From assembly GCA_017467845.1 (NCBI GenBank), contig JAFUKH010000017.1, forward strand, positions 1 to 64,000: a DNA stretch of 64,000 bases, given 5' to 3'. Under the pieces are notes generated by a model. That model was given only the letters and a program-made list of their open reading frames with translations, made no database searches and had not been told where the DNA came from. A program made the translations under genes and the position numbers. This DNA is from Lachnospiraceae bacterium (GTDB taxonomy: Bacteria > Bacillota > Clostridia > Lachnospirales > Lachnospiraceae). Below, one piece after another: positions 8,227 to 17,140 of the stretch (the stretch's first letter is position 1; every line of letters begins with the position of its first letter).

Positions 8227-9237
8227 ATGGAAGAACAGCGTGTAAGGATTAGTGATATTGCCGAGGAATTGGGATTAAGCACTGCAACAGTTTCCAATGT
8301 TATTCATGGAAAAACGAAGAAGATTTCTGATGAAACAGTAAAGCGTGTTATGGAGCTGATTGAAGAACGTCAGTATATCCCCAATATAGCAGGTATCCTG
8401 CTGGCGCAAAATTCATCTAAAATTATAGGTGTCTTTGTAAATGACCATGAGAAGTATGAGGGGCATACCTTGGATGACTTTTTTATTTCGTCTTCTCTCA
8501 ATTTTCTTTCCACAGAAATTGAAAGCAGTGGCCAGTTTATGATGGTTAAAAAAGCGAAGTGTGCGGACGAAATCATCAAATTCGCCTCTATGTGGAACAT
8601 GGATGGAATCGTGGTAATCGGTTTCTGTGACCAGGATTATATGTACCTGCGAAACCACATGAGAATTCCATTTGTGGTTTATGATGGCTTTTGCGAAAAT
8701 CCGGAGAGGATTTTGAATATCACCATAGACAATTACGATGGTGGATATCAAGTCGGATGCTATTTCAGAGAGATAGGACATAGAAGAGCCTTATGTATTT
8801 CTGACAATGAGATTTGTGTTGACCTGGAACGGCGCAAGGGATTTTATGAAGGCTTTTCTCCCGGTATAATTGATTTTCTGTTGATTCCCATGCAAAAGGA
8901 TGAACGTTGGCAGTTTTATCAGCAGAATCTGGATTCTATCCAAAAGGTATCCGCTATATTTGCTGTTTCAGATTATTATGCAATGGATTTGATTTGTTTT
9001 CTGAATGAACAGGGAATATCCGTTCCGGAGGATATTTCTGTTGCCGGATTTGATGACATCCCTATGTGTCAGATGATTTGTCCCACCCTGACAACAGTAA
9101 AACAGGATGGTGCCCTTCGTGCTAAGCTGGCAGTAGAGAAGCTGAGGGAATTGAGGGAAAAGAAAAGTATAGATTCGGAGATTACTTTGCCTGTTTCTTT
9201 AGTAGTGCGAAACAGTACAAAGGAATTTTATACATAA
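8227..9237 (+). CDS. LacI family transcriptional regulator
   Basis: 336 residues. The N-terminal helix-turn-helix is clear (ISDIAEELGLSTATVSNVIHG), followed by the hinge helix and a periplasmic-binding-like sensor domain with ILLAQNSSKIIGVFV and the C-terminal VPEDISVAGFDDIPMC. It should bind an operator as a dimer and respond to a small ligand. No sugar transport or catabolic genes lie next to it. The nearest downstream genes are a MATE pump and an acetyltransferase behind a terminator, so its target is uncertain. Confidence 0.92.
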   Translation: MEEQRVRISDIAEELGLSTATVSNVIHGKTKKISDETVKRVMELIEERQYIPNIAGILLAQNSSKIIGVFVNDHEKYEGHTLDDFFISSSLNFLSTEIESSGQFMMVKKAKCADEIIKFASMWNMDGIVVIGFCDQDYMYLRNHMRIPFVVYDGFCENPERILNITIDNYDGGYQVGCYFREIGHRRALCISDNEICVDLERRKGFYEGFSPGIIDFLLIPMQKDERWQFYQQNLDSIQKVSAIFAVSDYYAMDLICFLNEQGISVPEDISVAGFDDIPMCQMICPTLTTVKQDGALRAKLAVEKLRELREKKSIDSEITLPVSLVVRNSTKEFYT

Positions 9238-9285
9238 TAAGGAGCTGTGTTTGGTAATTTTGCACAAATGCAGCCCCTTATTTTT
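9238..9285 (+). terminator. Intrinsic terminator after the LacI-type gene
   Basis: TAAGGAGCTG (9238-9247) pairs with CAGCCCCTTA (9271-9280) with one mismatch, followed by TTTTT. A weak palindromic GTTACGC-GTTTAAC sits just downstream near 9293 and could be an operator; support for that is thin. Confidence 0.7.
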
Positions 9286-9366
9286 GTGCGGGGTTACGCG
9301 TTTAACCTTTGAAATGGAACAGGGCGGGAGCTAAAATGGGAGTATGAAAAAGCAGGAGGTTCTCAT

Positions 9367-10716
9367 ATGGAAAGTAAGAATAGTTTTTTTAAAATGGTAT
9401 GTAATCTTGCGATTCCTGTAACATTACAATCTATGCTTCAATCTTCCTTTAGTATTGTTGACCAAATTATGATCGGTCAATTGGGTAGTGTCAGTGTAGC
9501 CGGTGTGGGACTGGCAGGTAAATTTGCATCCATATACTCGGTTGTTATCTCTGCTATTGGCGCTGTTGCGGGGATTATGATTTCACAATATCTGGGACAG
9601 AAAAATGCACATGAAGTTAGGCGGAGTTTCTATACAAATCTATTGATTAGCGTTGGAATTGCAGGTATTTTTACTGCCCTTTGTATACTGTTTCCGGGAA
9701 AAATTATGGGACTTTACACCAAGGATTTGGCAACTCAGCAGGCAGCAGCCGCCTATCTTCTGTTCATTGCAGGCACGTTTATCCCCTTAGCGGGAGCAAC
9801 ATTGTTTTCGACCCTGCTGCGCTGCACTGATAAACCGCAATTACCTTTATATGCAAGTATTGCATCTGCCGTACTGAACACAGGGCTAAACTACATTCTT
9901 ATCTTCGGAAAATTTGGCATTGCACCGATGGGGGCACAGGGGGCTGCTATTGCTACAGTTATTTCCCAGTGGGTCAATTTCCTTTTGATGGTTATGATGA
10001 TGCCCAAAAAGGATTCTTGTCTGGCTAAGTCGGATGGAGCCTCAAATGTTAGAGCAAATCTCAATTGGAAGCAGTACCTTTCCATGCTACTCCCGATTCT
10101 CGTGTGCGAGGTTGGTTGGAGCTTGGGCGAGAATGTATATGCTGCAATTTACGGGCATATGGGAACGGATGCCAGTGCAGCTATGACATTGATTAATCCC
10201 ATACAAGGTTTATTGATTGGTGCGCTTTGCGGATTATCTCAAGCAGCAAGTGTAATCATTGGCAAAAAGTTAGGAAATGAGGAATATGAGGATGCGTATG
10301 TTTCATCCAAAAAGCTGATTCTTTATGGAGGGGTGGGAGCGGCACTGCTTTCTATGGTGGTGATTTTGACCAGCGCCCTTTATGTTGAGATTTACCGGGT
10401 GGAAGAAATCGTAAAAGAATTGACCAGACAGATTTTGGTTGCATATGCATTGGTGGCACCATTTAAGGTGCTGAATATGATTTTAGGAGGGGGGATTATC
10501 CGAAGCGGTGGACGGACAAAATACGTTATGTTCATTGACTTGATTGGTACATGGTGTTTCGGTGTGCCGCTGGGACTGTTGGCAGCATTTGTTTTAAAGC
10601 TGTCCATCCCTTATGTTTATTTCATTCTGTCTCTGGAAGAATGTATTCGCTTTGGTATATCCTTGGTGGTATTCCGAAATAAGAAATGGATGAATCGTCT
10701 GGAAGCAGGCGTATAG
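9367..10716 (+). CDS. MATE family efflux transporter
   Basis: 449 residues with about 12 membrane segments and the MATE N-terminal pattern (PVTLQSMLQSSFSIVDQIMIGQLG). It should export drugs or metabolites in exchange for Na+ or H+ at the cytoplasmic membrane. It has a good AGGAGG site and its stop lies 23 bases before an AAC(3)-type gene, so both are probably one transcript. Substrate unknown. Confidence 0.93.
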   Translation: MESKNSFFKMVCNLAIPVTLQSMLQSSFSIVDQIMIGQLGSVSVAGVGLAGKFASIYSVVISAIGAVAGIMISQYLGQKNAHEVRRSFYTNLLISVGIAGIFTALCILFPGKIMGLYTKDLATQQAAAAYLLFIAGTFIPLAGATLFSTLLRCTDKPQLPLYASIASAVLNTGLNYILIFGKFGIAPMGAQGAAIATVISQWVNFLLMVMMMPKKDSCLAKSDGASNVRANLNWKQYLSMLLPILVCEVGWSLGENVYAAIYGHMGTDASAAMTLINPIQGLLIGALCGLSQAASVIIGKKLGNEEYEDAYVSSKKLILYGGVGAALLSMVVILTSALYVEIYRVEEIVKELTRQILVAYALVAPFKVLNMILGGGIIRSGGRTKYVMFIDLIGTWCFGVPLGLLAAFVLKLSIPYVYFILSLEECIRFGISLVVFRNKKWMNRLEAGV

Positions 10717-10739
10717 AAATTGAATGGAGGATATATGTA

Positions 10740-11528
10740 ATGGAAAGAAAAATTGTATTAAAACAGGATATTCTTGAAGCACTTACGAAGGCAGGTGTGG
10801 GAAAAGGTCAGACAATTATGGTGCACACCTCTCTTAGCAGTCTTGGTTTTGTCTGTGGTGGAGCACAGGTGGTAATTGAGGCTCTGTTGGAAAGTGTGGG
10901 TACAGACGGAACCATTATGATGCCGACGCAGTCGTGGAAAAATCTCGATCCAACTACGGGGGTACATTGGGAGGAACCGGAAGAATGGTGGCAAATGATT
11001 CGAGATAACTGGCCGGCATATAACAAGGATATTACCCCGACAAATACGATGGGAGCGGTTGCAGAAATGTTTCGCAAATGGCCGGGAACCTTGCGCAGTA
11101 ATCACCCGGCTCGCTCTGTTGCAGCCAAAGGTAAATTTGCAGAATACCTTACAATGGAGCATGATCTTTCCAATATTTTTGGAGAAGGATCTCCCATCGG
11201 TAAACTGTATGAATTAGATGGATATGTCCTGCTGATTGGAGTTGGATATGATAAAAATACTTCTCTGCACCTTGCTGATGTAAGGGCAGAATACCCCGGA
11301 AAGCATGACTGCACAGAATACAGCGCAATCATGGAGAACGGGAATCGGGTGTGGAAAGGATATAACACCCTCTTTGTAGATGGCGAGGACTTTAATGAAA
11401 TCGGAGATGCTTTTGAAAAAGAATGCTCCGTGAAAAAGGTGTCTTTAGGAAACGGAACCATAACTTTTATGAAACAGAGAGAGCTTGTGGACTTTGCAGT
11501 AAAATGGATTGAAGGGAATCGTGTTTAG
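10740..11528 (+). CDS. AAC(3)-family N-acetyltransferase
   Basis: 262 residues, normal length for the aminoglycoside 3-N-acetyltransferase/YokD family. Characteristic segments are MVHTSLSSLG, GTIMMPTQSW, the FRKWPGTLRSNHPARSVAA loop and the later LYELDGYVLLIGVGYDKNTSLHLAD. It would move acetyl from acetyl-CoA to an amino group; many chromosomal members do not act on aminoglycosides. The start is the ATG after GGAGGATATATGTA. The link to a MATE pump upstream suggests a detoxification pair. Its stop lies 8 bases from the stop of the convergent LytTR gene. Confidence 0.88.
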   Translation: MERKIVLKQDILEALTKAGVGKGQTIMVHTSLSSLGFVCGGAQVVIEALLESVGTDGTIMMPTQSWKNLDPTTGVHWEEPEEWWQMIRDNWPAYNKDITPTNTMGAVAEMFRKWPGTLRSNHPARSVAAKGKFAEYLTMEHDLSNIFGEGSPIGKLYELDGYVLLIGVGYDKNTSLHLADVRAEYPGKHDCTEYSAIMENGNRVWKGYNTLFVDGEDFNEIGDAFEKECSVKKVSLGNGTITFMKQRELVDFAVKWIEGNRV

Positions 11529-11536
11529 CTCCTCGG

Positions 11537-12259
11537 TCAGTTTTCTTTTTTCAGTACGTATTTTTCGTACATTGCTTTCGCATACGGTTTTACATTAAAA
11601 GGAAGGCGGAAAGATCTTCCGTCAGTCATTGTCAGTTTCATAAGAGATAACGATTTGATGTATCGTCCATTGAGCAGTACATGCTCCGTAGGCGCAAAGA
11701 AGGTCTCATAATGCTCCCACTGGCTGAACAGATTCAGTACGTTATCGCGGATGCGGATGTTGCGCCCGTCCCTTAGGACTACATCAACATATCTTCCTTC
11801 CTGCATGGCATAGAGGATATCTTCTTCCGTTACATAGACGGTATCCTTTTCCTCACGGAGTTCAATCAGAGGCGTTGAAGAAGCTTTGTATTGTTGAGCA
11901 TCATCTAATGAGGCCGCAAGTTCAGCGGCCTTAATAGCTTTATTCAAGTATTTCACCTGCTCGGGCAGTCCGGCAGTGCGATAGTCAATATCGGAAACAC
12001 ACATATAAATAGGAACCACAACTCCCAGAGAAAGCAGATTTTTCGCCACATCTACACCGGTTGTGCCCGGTGTCTTGCACATATCAATATAGAAAACATC
12101 ATAGAGCATGGGGTGCGAGAGGACTGCCTTCTCATTGCCGTAAGAATCAATAAAAAGGCTTTCTCCGGTTTCCTTTAGTCTCTTATCAGACTCCCTATGC
12201 AGAAGTCGTTCCATCTGTTTTCTGTCCGCTACATTATCATCACATACTGCTACGTGCAT
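11537..12259 (-). CDS. LytTR family response regulator (orphan)
   Basis: 240 residues. The N-terminal receiver domain is divergent (AVCDDNVADRKQMERLL, with the acceptor aspartate probably in VFYIDMCKTPG). A C-terminal LytTR DNA-binding domain starts at about residue 135 (EEDILYAMQEGRYVDVVLRDG through LNGRYIKSLSLMKLTMTDG). Relatives such as AgrA/LytR control surface proteins, bacteriocins or competence. No histidine kinase is next to it, so its partner is elsewhere or it acts without phosphorylation. It follows DUF1294 and argG on the same strand. Confidence 0.85.
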   Translation of the reverse strand: MHVAVCDDNVADRKQMERLLHRESDKRLKETGESLFIDSYGNEKAVLSHPMLYDVFYIDMCKTPGTTGVDVAKNLLSLGVVVPIYMCVSDIDYRTAGLPEQVKYLNKAIKAAELAASLDDAQQYKASSTPLIELREEKDTVYVTEEDILYAMQEGRYVDVVLRDGRNIRIRDNVLNLFSQWEHYETFFAPTEHVLLNGRYIKSLSLMKLTMTDGRSFRLPFNVKPYAKAMYEKYVLKKEN

Positions 12260-12314
12260 TGCGTTCCTCCGTAAAATTGTACCAATTAAATATCTATATA
12301 ATAATCTTTACATT

Positions 12315-12602
12315 TTACCAAACAAAAGTCAAGAGTAAGTAAAAGAGCAAGCCATATTCAACAATGGCAATCAGGGGCATACCGAACTTAAAGTACCAAT
12401 GCTTTGTTTTGTGACGGAAGACGTTCATTCCAAGGGTGGTTCCGATACCACCACCCACAAAGGCGAAGAGAAAGAGGGTAGCTTCTGGAATGCGCCAGGC
12501 ACCTCGTTTGGCCTTGCCTTTGTCCACACCCATGACTATGAAACCCACAATATTGATGATAAGTAAATAAATTGCGATGATGATTAATAATATTCTAAGC
12601 AT
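12315..12602 (-). CDS. DUF1294 membrane protein
   Basis: 95 residues with three to four membrane segments. The family core VMGVDKGKAKRGAWRIPE, then FAFVGGGIGTTLGMNVFRHKTKHW, is clear. DUF1294 proteins are small inner-membrane proteins of unknown function. The start was set to the ATG four bases after GGAGG on the minus strand. It lies between argG (upstream, with a terminator between) and the LytTR gene. Confidence 0.87.
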   Translation of the reverse strand: MLRILLIIIAIYLLIINIVGFIVMGVDKGKAKRGAWRIPEATLFLFAFVGGGIGTTLGMNVFRHKTKHWYFKFGMPLIAIVEYGLLFYLLLTFVW

Positions 12603-12613
12603 AGAACCTCCGA

Positions 12614-12650
12614 CGAAAAACAAGGGCTGGCGCTTGCTGCGACAGCCCTG
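12614..12650 (-). terminator. Intrinsic terminator after argG
   Basis: On the minus strand AGGGCTG and CAGCCCT (pairing 12649-12643 with 12629-12623) enclose a 13-base loop and are followed by TGTTTTT. It would end most argG transcripts before DUF1294. Confidence 0.75.
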
Positions 12651-12663
12651 TATGATGTGCTAC

Positions 12664-13887
12664 TTATTTGTTGTTCTTCTCAACCTCAGCCATCTTCATT
12701 GCACGAACCTTGCAAGAAAGACCGAATAAGTTAATGAAGCCTGCTGCATCATGATGATCGTATAAATCACCTGTAGTGAAGGATGCGATGCTTTCATTAT
12801 ATAAAGAATATGGAGAAGTAGTACCTGCCTTGATGATGTTGCCCTTGTAAAGCTTGAACTTAACTTCACCGGTTACATATTCCTGAGTCTTCTCAATGAA
12901 TGCCTGAATAGCTTCACGCTTAGGAGTGAACCACTTACCTTCGTATACAACGTCAGCAAGCTTGTTGCCCATTTCCTTCTTTAAGGTGTAAGTGTCACGG
13001 TCAAGGATTAATTCCTCAAGCTGCTGATGAGCTTCCATAAGGATGGTTCCACCGGGAGTCTCATAAACACCACGGGACTTCATACCAACTACACGATTCT
13101 CAACAATATCAACGATACCGACGCCGTGCTTTCCACCAAGCTCATTTAACTTGCGGATGATATCAGAGACCTTCATCTTCTCGCCGTTTACGGTAGTAGG
13201 AATACCCTTTTCAAAGGTCATGGTTACGTACTCGCCCTCTTCAGGAGCCTTTTCAGGAGTGGTACCTAAGACTAATAAGTGATCGAAGTTCGGCTCGTTT
13301 GCAGGATCCTCAAGCTCTAAGCCCTCATGGCTGATGTGCCAGATGTTACGGTCACGGCTGTAAGAGGTGTCTGCTGAGAAAGGAAGGTCAATGCCATGTG
13401 CCTTGCAGTATTCGATTTCAGACTCACGGGAATCCATGGTCCACTTGTCATCACGCCATGCAGCAATAATCTTGATGTCAGGAGCAAGTGCTTTGATACC
13501 AAGCTCGAAACGGATCTGGTCATTACCCTTACCGGTAGCACCATGGCAGATTGCAACAGCGCCTTCTTTACGAGCGATTTCTACTAATTTCTTAGCGATT
13601 AACGGACGTGCCATGGAAGTACCTAATAAGTACTTGTTCTCGTAGATTGCGTTAGCCTGTACACAAGGAACGATGTATTCGTCACAGAATTCATCGATAA
13701 CGTCTAAGATGTATAACTTCTCAGCACCACAGAATTTTGCTCTTTCCTCAAGTCCGTCTAATTCCTCTGCCTGACCACAGTCAATGCAGACACAAACTAC
13801 TTCATAGTCATAGTTCTCCTTTAACCAAGGAATGATTGCGGTGGTATCAAGACCACCTGAGTAAGCTAAGATAACTTTTTCTTTCAT
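12664..13887 (-). CDS. argG: Argininosuccinate synthase
   Basis: Joins citrulline and aspartate with ATP to make argininosuccinate, the next-to-last step of arginine synthesis. 407 residues. The N-terminal VILAYSGGLDTT is the ATP pyrophosphatase P-loop; GATGKGNDQIRFE and SRDRNIWHISHEG are substrate-binding signatures. Start ATG has AAAGGAG upstream. argH and argF are not in the window. It is divergent from argC, sharing a 275-base control region with ARG-box-like sequence. Confidence 0.97.
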   Translation of the reverse strand: MKEKVILAYSGGLDTTAIIPWLKENYDYEVVCVCIDCGQAEELDGLEERAKFCGAEKLYILDVIDEFCDEYIVPCVQANAIYENKYLLGTSMARPLIAKKLVEIARKEGAVAICHGATGKGNDQIRFELGIKALAPDIKIIAAWRDDKWTMDSRESEIEYCKAHGIDLPFSADTSYSRDRNIWHISHEGLELEDPANEPNFDHLLVLGTTPEKAPEEGEYVTMTFEKGIPTTVNGEKMKVSDIIRKLNELGGKHGVGIVDIVENRVVGMKSRGVYETPGGTILMEAHQQLEELILDRDTYTLKKEMGNKLADVVYEGKWFTPKREAIQAFIEKTQEYVTGEVKFKLYKGNIIKAGTTSPYSLYNESIASFTTGDLYDHHDAAGFINLFGLSCKVRAMKMAEVEKNNK

Positions 13888-13938
13888 AATTATGTATCTC
13901 CTTTGAATATAAAGTGTTTTTGTTTTCAATCTTTCTCG

Positions 13939-13967
13939 ATTGTACACCATCTATATGCATAATGCAA
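13939..13967 (-). promoter_or_regulatory. argG promoter with ARG-box-like dyads
   Basis: On the minus strand TTGCAT (13967-13962) and TACAAT (13944-13939) are spaced by 17. TGCATAATGCA and GCATAAATATTGC dyads at about 13955-13983 overlap and flank the -35, fitting ArgR repression, though they match the consensus only partly. Confidence 0.55.
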
Positions 13968-14049
13968 GCATAAATATTGCATAAAAACAAAAGTAAAATC
14001 CAATATCACTGTATAAAAATTACTAAAAATGCATTTTATACTGTATAAT

Positions 14050-14102
14050 TATGCATAAATATTCAAAATTTGCTTGACGGAAGCGTTTTTGTGTTGTATC
14101 TT
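14050..14102 (+). promoter_or_regulatory. ARG box and argC promoter
   Basis: TATGCATAAATATTCAAA (14050-14067) fits every position of the Gram-positive ARG-box consensus (TGMAT, four A/T, ATKCA). Right after it come TTGACG (14074-14079) and TATCTT (14097-14102) with 17-base spacing. Arginine-dependent ArgR control of both arg transcripts is the natural reading. Confidence 0.7.
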
Positions 14103-14162
14103 ATCTTGAAAAGAGGTAGACTATTGTATAGAATAAGATGGAATAATTTGGAGGAAATAGTC

Positions 14163-15221
14163 ATGATTAAGGTTGGTATTATTGGCGCTACCGGTTATGC
14201 CGGAGGAGAACTGGTTCGTATTCTGATGAATCATAAAGATGTAGAAATCAAGTGGTACGGTTCCAGAAGTTATATAGATAAGAAGTATTTCCAGGTTTAC
14301 AGAAACATGTTCGAAATCGTAGAGGATGTATGCAAGGATGATAATATTAATGAGCTTGCGGATCAGGTGGATGTGATCTTCACCGCTACACCACAGGGCT
14401 TCCTTGCAGGTATTCTTACCGAGGAGATTTTAAATAAGGTAAAGATTGTAGATTTATCCGCAGATTATCGTATTAAAGATGTGGCAGTTTATGAGAAGTG
14501 GTACGGTATCGAGCATAAGTCGCCACAGTTTATCGAAGAGGCTGTATACGGTCTTTGTGAAATCAACCGTGGCAAGATAAATGAGAAGACCAGACTTGTG
14601 GCAAATCCGGGCTGCTATACTACCTGTTCGATTTTAACCGCATATCCTCTTGTGAAGGAAGGGCTTATTGATGCATCTACTTTAATTGTTGATGCAAAGT
14701 CCGGTACTTCCGGAGCAGGTCGTGGTGCTAAGGTTCCTAACCTGTACTGCGAAGTAAATGAGAACATCAAGGCATACGGCGTAGCAAGTCACAGACATAC
14801 TCCGGAAATCGAGGAGCAGCTGGGTTACGCAGGCGGTAAGGAAGTGGTTCTGAACTTCACTCCGCACCTGGTTCCTATGAACAGAGGTATCCTGGTTACC
14901 GAGTATGCAACTTTAGTAAAGAAGGCAGACGGAAGTCTTCCTACCTATGAAGAGATTAAGGCGGCATACGATAAGTATTATGCAAATGAGAAATTTGTCC
15001 GCGTACTGGAGAAGGGTGAGTGCCCTGAAACCAAGTGGGTGGAAGGCAGTAATTATGTAGATGTGAATTTTGTGATTGATGAGCGTACCGGAAGAATTAT
15101 TATGATGGGTGCACTTGATAATCTGGTAAAGGGAGCAGCAGGTCAGGCTGTTCAGAATATGAACATTCTCTTTGGATTAGATGAGGCAGCAGGCCTTGAT
15201 TTAATTCCTTGCTTCCCTTAA
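14163..15221 (+). CDS. argC: N-acetyl-gamma-glutamyl-phosphate reductase
   Basis: NADPH-dependent reduction of N-acetylglutamyl phosphate to the semialdehyde, third step of arginine synthesis. 352 residues. KVGIIGATGYAGGELVRIL is the nucleotide-binding loop, NPGCYTT holds the active-site cysteine, and SHRHTPEIEEQ the conserved histidine region. The start is the ATG after GGAGGAAATAGTC. It is first gene of the argC-GNAT-argJ-argB-argD run. Confidence 0.97.
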   Translation: MIKVGIIGATGYAGGELVRILMNHKDVEIKWYGSRSYIDKKYFQVYRNMFEIVEDVCKDDNINELADQVDVIFTATPQGFLAGILTEEILNKVKIVDLSADYRIKDVAVYEKWYGIEHKSPQFIEEAVYGLCEINRGKINEKTRLVANPGCYTTCSILTAYPLVKEGLIDASTLIVDAKSGTSGAGRGAKVPNLYCEVNENIKAYGVASHRHTPEIEEQLGYAGGKEVVLNFTPHLVPMNRGILVTEYATLVKKADGSLPTYEEIKAAYDKYYANEKFVRVLEKGECPETKWVEGSNYVDVNFVIDERTGRIIMMGALDNLVKGAAGQAVQNMNILFGLDEAAGLDLIPCFP

Positions 15222-15223
15222 AA

Positions 15224-15316
15224 CTGTGAAAAGAAATTCTAAGTCAGCAAAATACGCAGACCAAGAATTTCTAAGTTTCACAGAGGAATTTGTGGCGCGT
15301 GGCGCCCCAAAGTTCC
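15224..15316 (+). repeat. Two-hairpin intercistronic element (argC/GNAT)
   Basis: Hairpin 1: CTGTGAAA and AGAAATTCT pair with AGAATTTCT and TTTCACAG. Hairpin 2: GGAATTTG plus GGCGC pairs with GGCGCC plus CAAAGTTCC. GGAGAATGGAG follows. The second hairpin shares AATTTG...CAAAGTTC and the following GGAGAA with the element before hom at 61712-61759. Confidence 0.6.
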
Positions 15317-15334
15317 GGAGAATGGAGATATATT

Positions 15335-15793
15335 ATGAAAACATATGAAATAAAAACCATGACAGCTGAGGATTACGACGGGCTGTATAAATTGTGGATG
15401 ACCATTCACGGCTTCGGCATCCGAAGCATTGATGACTCCAAAGAAGGCGTGGAAATGTTTCTTCGAAGAAACCCCACTACCAGTGTGGTAGCGGTGGCGG
15501 AGAATGGTGATATCGTAGGAGGAATCTTGTGCGGACATGACGGCAGACGCGGATGTCTGTATCATGTGTGCGTAAGAGAGGATTATCGAAGACTGGGTAT
15601 TGGTAAAGCCATGGTGGTGCATTGTATGAATGCACTGAGAGCAGAGAAGATCAACAAGGTGAGTCTGATTGCTTTTTCGATAAATGATATCGGTAATAAG
15701 TTCTGGAGAGCGGCAGGCTGGACCAAGCGTGAAGATTTGAACTATTACGATTTTACCTTGAATGAGAAAAATATAACGGAGTTTAATAAATAA
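15335..15793 (+). CDS. GNAT family N-acetyltransferase
   Basis: 152 residues. Acetyl-CoA fold with the core motif A seen in HVCVREDYRRLGIGKAMV (Q/R-x-x-G-x-G/A type loop RRLGIGKA), and motif B in FWRAAGWTKREDL. Its place inside the arginine operon between argC and argJ could suggest a link to glutamate or ornithine acetylation, but argJ already supplies the acetyl cycle and the substrate cannot be read. Start ATG after GGAGATATATT. Confidence 0.85.
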   Translation: MKTYEIKTMTAEDYDGLYKLWMTIHGFGIRSIDDSKEGVEMFLRRNPTTSVVAVAENGDIVGGILCGHDGRRGCLYHVCVREDYRRLGIGKAMVVHCMNALRAEKINKVSLIAFSINDIGNKFWRAAGWTKREDLNYYDFTLNEKNITEFNK

Positions 15794-15808
15794 TTTGGAG
15801 GATAAATT

Positions 15809-15866
15809 GAAAAATCCATAAATGCAAGATTTTTCAATTGGCAAATTTGGCTTGCGCCTAATTTGC
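15809..15866 (+). repeat. Two-hairpin intercistronic element (GNAT/argJ)
   Basis: Hairpin 1: GAAAAATC (15809-15816) pairs with GATTTTTC (15828-15835). Hairpin 2: GCAAATTTGGC pairs with GCCTAATTTGC. TTTTTAGAAAGGCGGAG follows and leads into the argJ ribosome site. The loop of hairpin 1 (CATAAATGCAA) closely matches that of the element after argD (CATAGACGCAA). Confidence 0.6.
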
Positions 15867-15893
15867 ATGTTTTTAGAAAGGCGGAGATTTAGT

Positions 15894-17120
15894 ATGATGA
15901 AGCAGATTGCAGGCGGCGTAACGGCAGCCAAGGGTTTTGAAGCAGCATCAGCACAGGCTGAGATTAAATATAAAAACAGAACAGATATGGCACTTGTTTA
16001 CAGTCAGGTGCCCTGTACCGTAGCAGGTACTTTTACCAAGAACGTGGTAAAGGCAGCTCCTGTTATGTGGGATAAGAAGATTGTATCCGAGGTGGGCGTG
16101 GCGCAGGCAGTTGTAGTGAACTCAGGTATTGCCAATGCTTGTACCGGTAAGCCGGGTATGGACTGCTGTCAGGCAGAGGCAGAGCATGCAGGTAAATTAC
16201 TTGGAATTCCTGCGGAGAGCGTACTGGTAGGTTCTACCGGTGTTATCGGAATGCAGATGCCGGTGGACCGTTTAAAGGCCGGTATCGAAAAATTGGTTGT
16301 AGCTAAGGAAGGTACATTAGAAGCAGGTCTTGCAGCAGCCAAGGCAATTATGACCACCGATACCGTACATAAAGAGATTGCATTTGAGTTTGAAGTGGGT
16401 GGTAAGACAGCTACCATCGGTGGTATGTGTAAGGGCTCCGGCATGATTCACCCCAATATGTGTACCATGCTGGGTTATGTAACTACCGACGTTAAGATTT
16501 CGAAGGAGATGTTGCAGAGGGCACTTTCCGCAGATATTGAGGATACCTTCAATATGGTATCTGTAGATGGCGATACTTCTACCAACGATACCTTACTTGT
16601 TCTGGCGAACGGTCTTGCAGGTAATGAAGAAATTGTGGCAGAAGGACCTGATTATGAAGCATTCTGCGAAGCATTACATGCAGTGAATACTTATATGTCC
16701 AAGAAGATGGCAGGTGACGGAGAAGGTGCGACAGCTCTCTTCATGACTAAGGTTATCGGTGCTGATACGAAAGAAAATGCAAGAACTCTTGCAAAATCAG
16801 TTATTTGTTCGTCCTTGACCAAGGCAGCTATTTTTGGTCATGATGCCAACTGGGGTCGTATTTTATGCGCACTTGGATACTCCGGAGTACAGTTTGACCC
16901 GGAAAATGTAGATTTGTATTTTGAAGGAAAATCCGGCAAAATCCATATCTTCGGTAACGGCATCGCTCAGGACTACAGCGAGGAGGAAGCTTCTGCAATC
17001 TTAGCAGAGGAAGAGGTTACCGCGCTGGTGGATATGCATATGGGCAGCGCAGAAGCTACTGCATATGGTTGTGATTTAAGTTATGATTATGTTAAAATAA
17101 ACGCGGATTATCGTTCTTAG
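15894..17120 (+). CDS. argJ: Bifunctional glutamate N-acetyltransferase / amino-acid acetyltransferase
   Basis: Recycles the acetyl group from N-acetylornithine to glutamate and, if bifunctional, also makes N-acetylglutamate from acetyl-CoA. 408 residues; the precursor self-cleaves before the threonine in [10 protein letters not shown], which is intact at about residue 190-290 of the chain. GGVTAAKGF at the N terminus and [14 protein letters not shown] near the C terminus are family hallmarks. The start was set to the first of two adjacent ATGs, 7 bases after GGAG. It is followed 20 bases later by argB. Confidence 0.96.
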   Translation: MMKQIAGGVTAAKGFEAASAQAEIKYKNRTDMALVYSQVPCTVAGTFTKNVVKAAPVMWDKKIVSEVGVAQAVVVNSGIANACTGKPGMDCCQAEAEHAGKLLGIPAESVLVGSTGVIGMQMPVDRLKAGIEKLVVAKEGTLEAGLAAAKAIMTTDTVHKEIAFEFEVGGKTATIGGMCKGSGMIHPNMCTMLGYVTTDVKISKEMLQRALSADIEDTFNMVSVDGDTSTNDTLLVLANGLAGNEEIVAEGPDYEAFCEALHAVNTYMSKKMAGDGEGATALFMTKVIGADTKENARTLAKSVICSSLTKAAIFGHDANWGRILCALGYSGVQFDPENVDLYFEGKSGKIHIFGNGIAQDYSEEEASAILAEEEVTALVDMHMGSAEATAYGCDLSYDYVKINADYRS

Positions 17121-17140
17121 GAGGAAGCAAGGAGATTATT

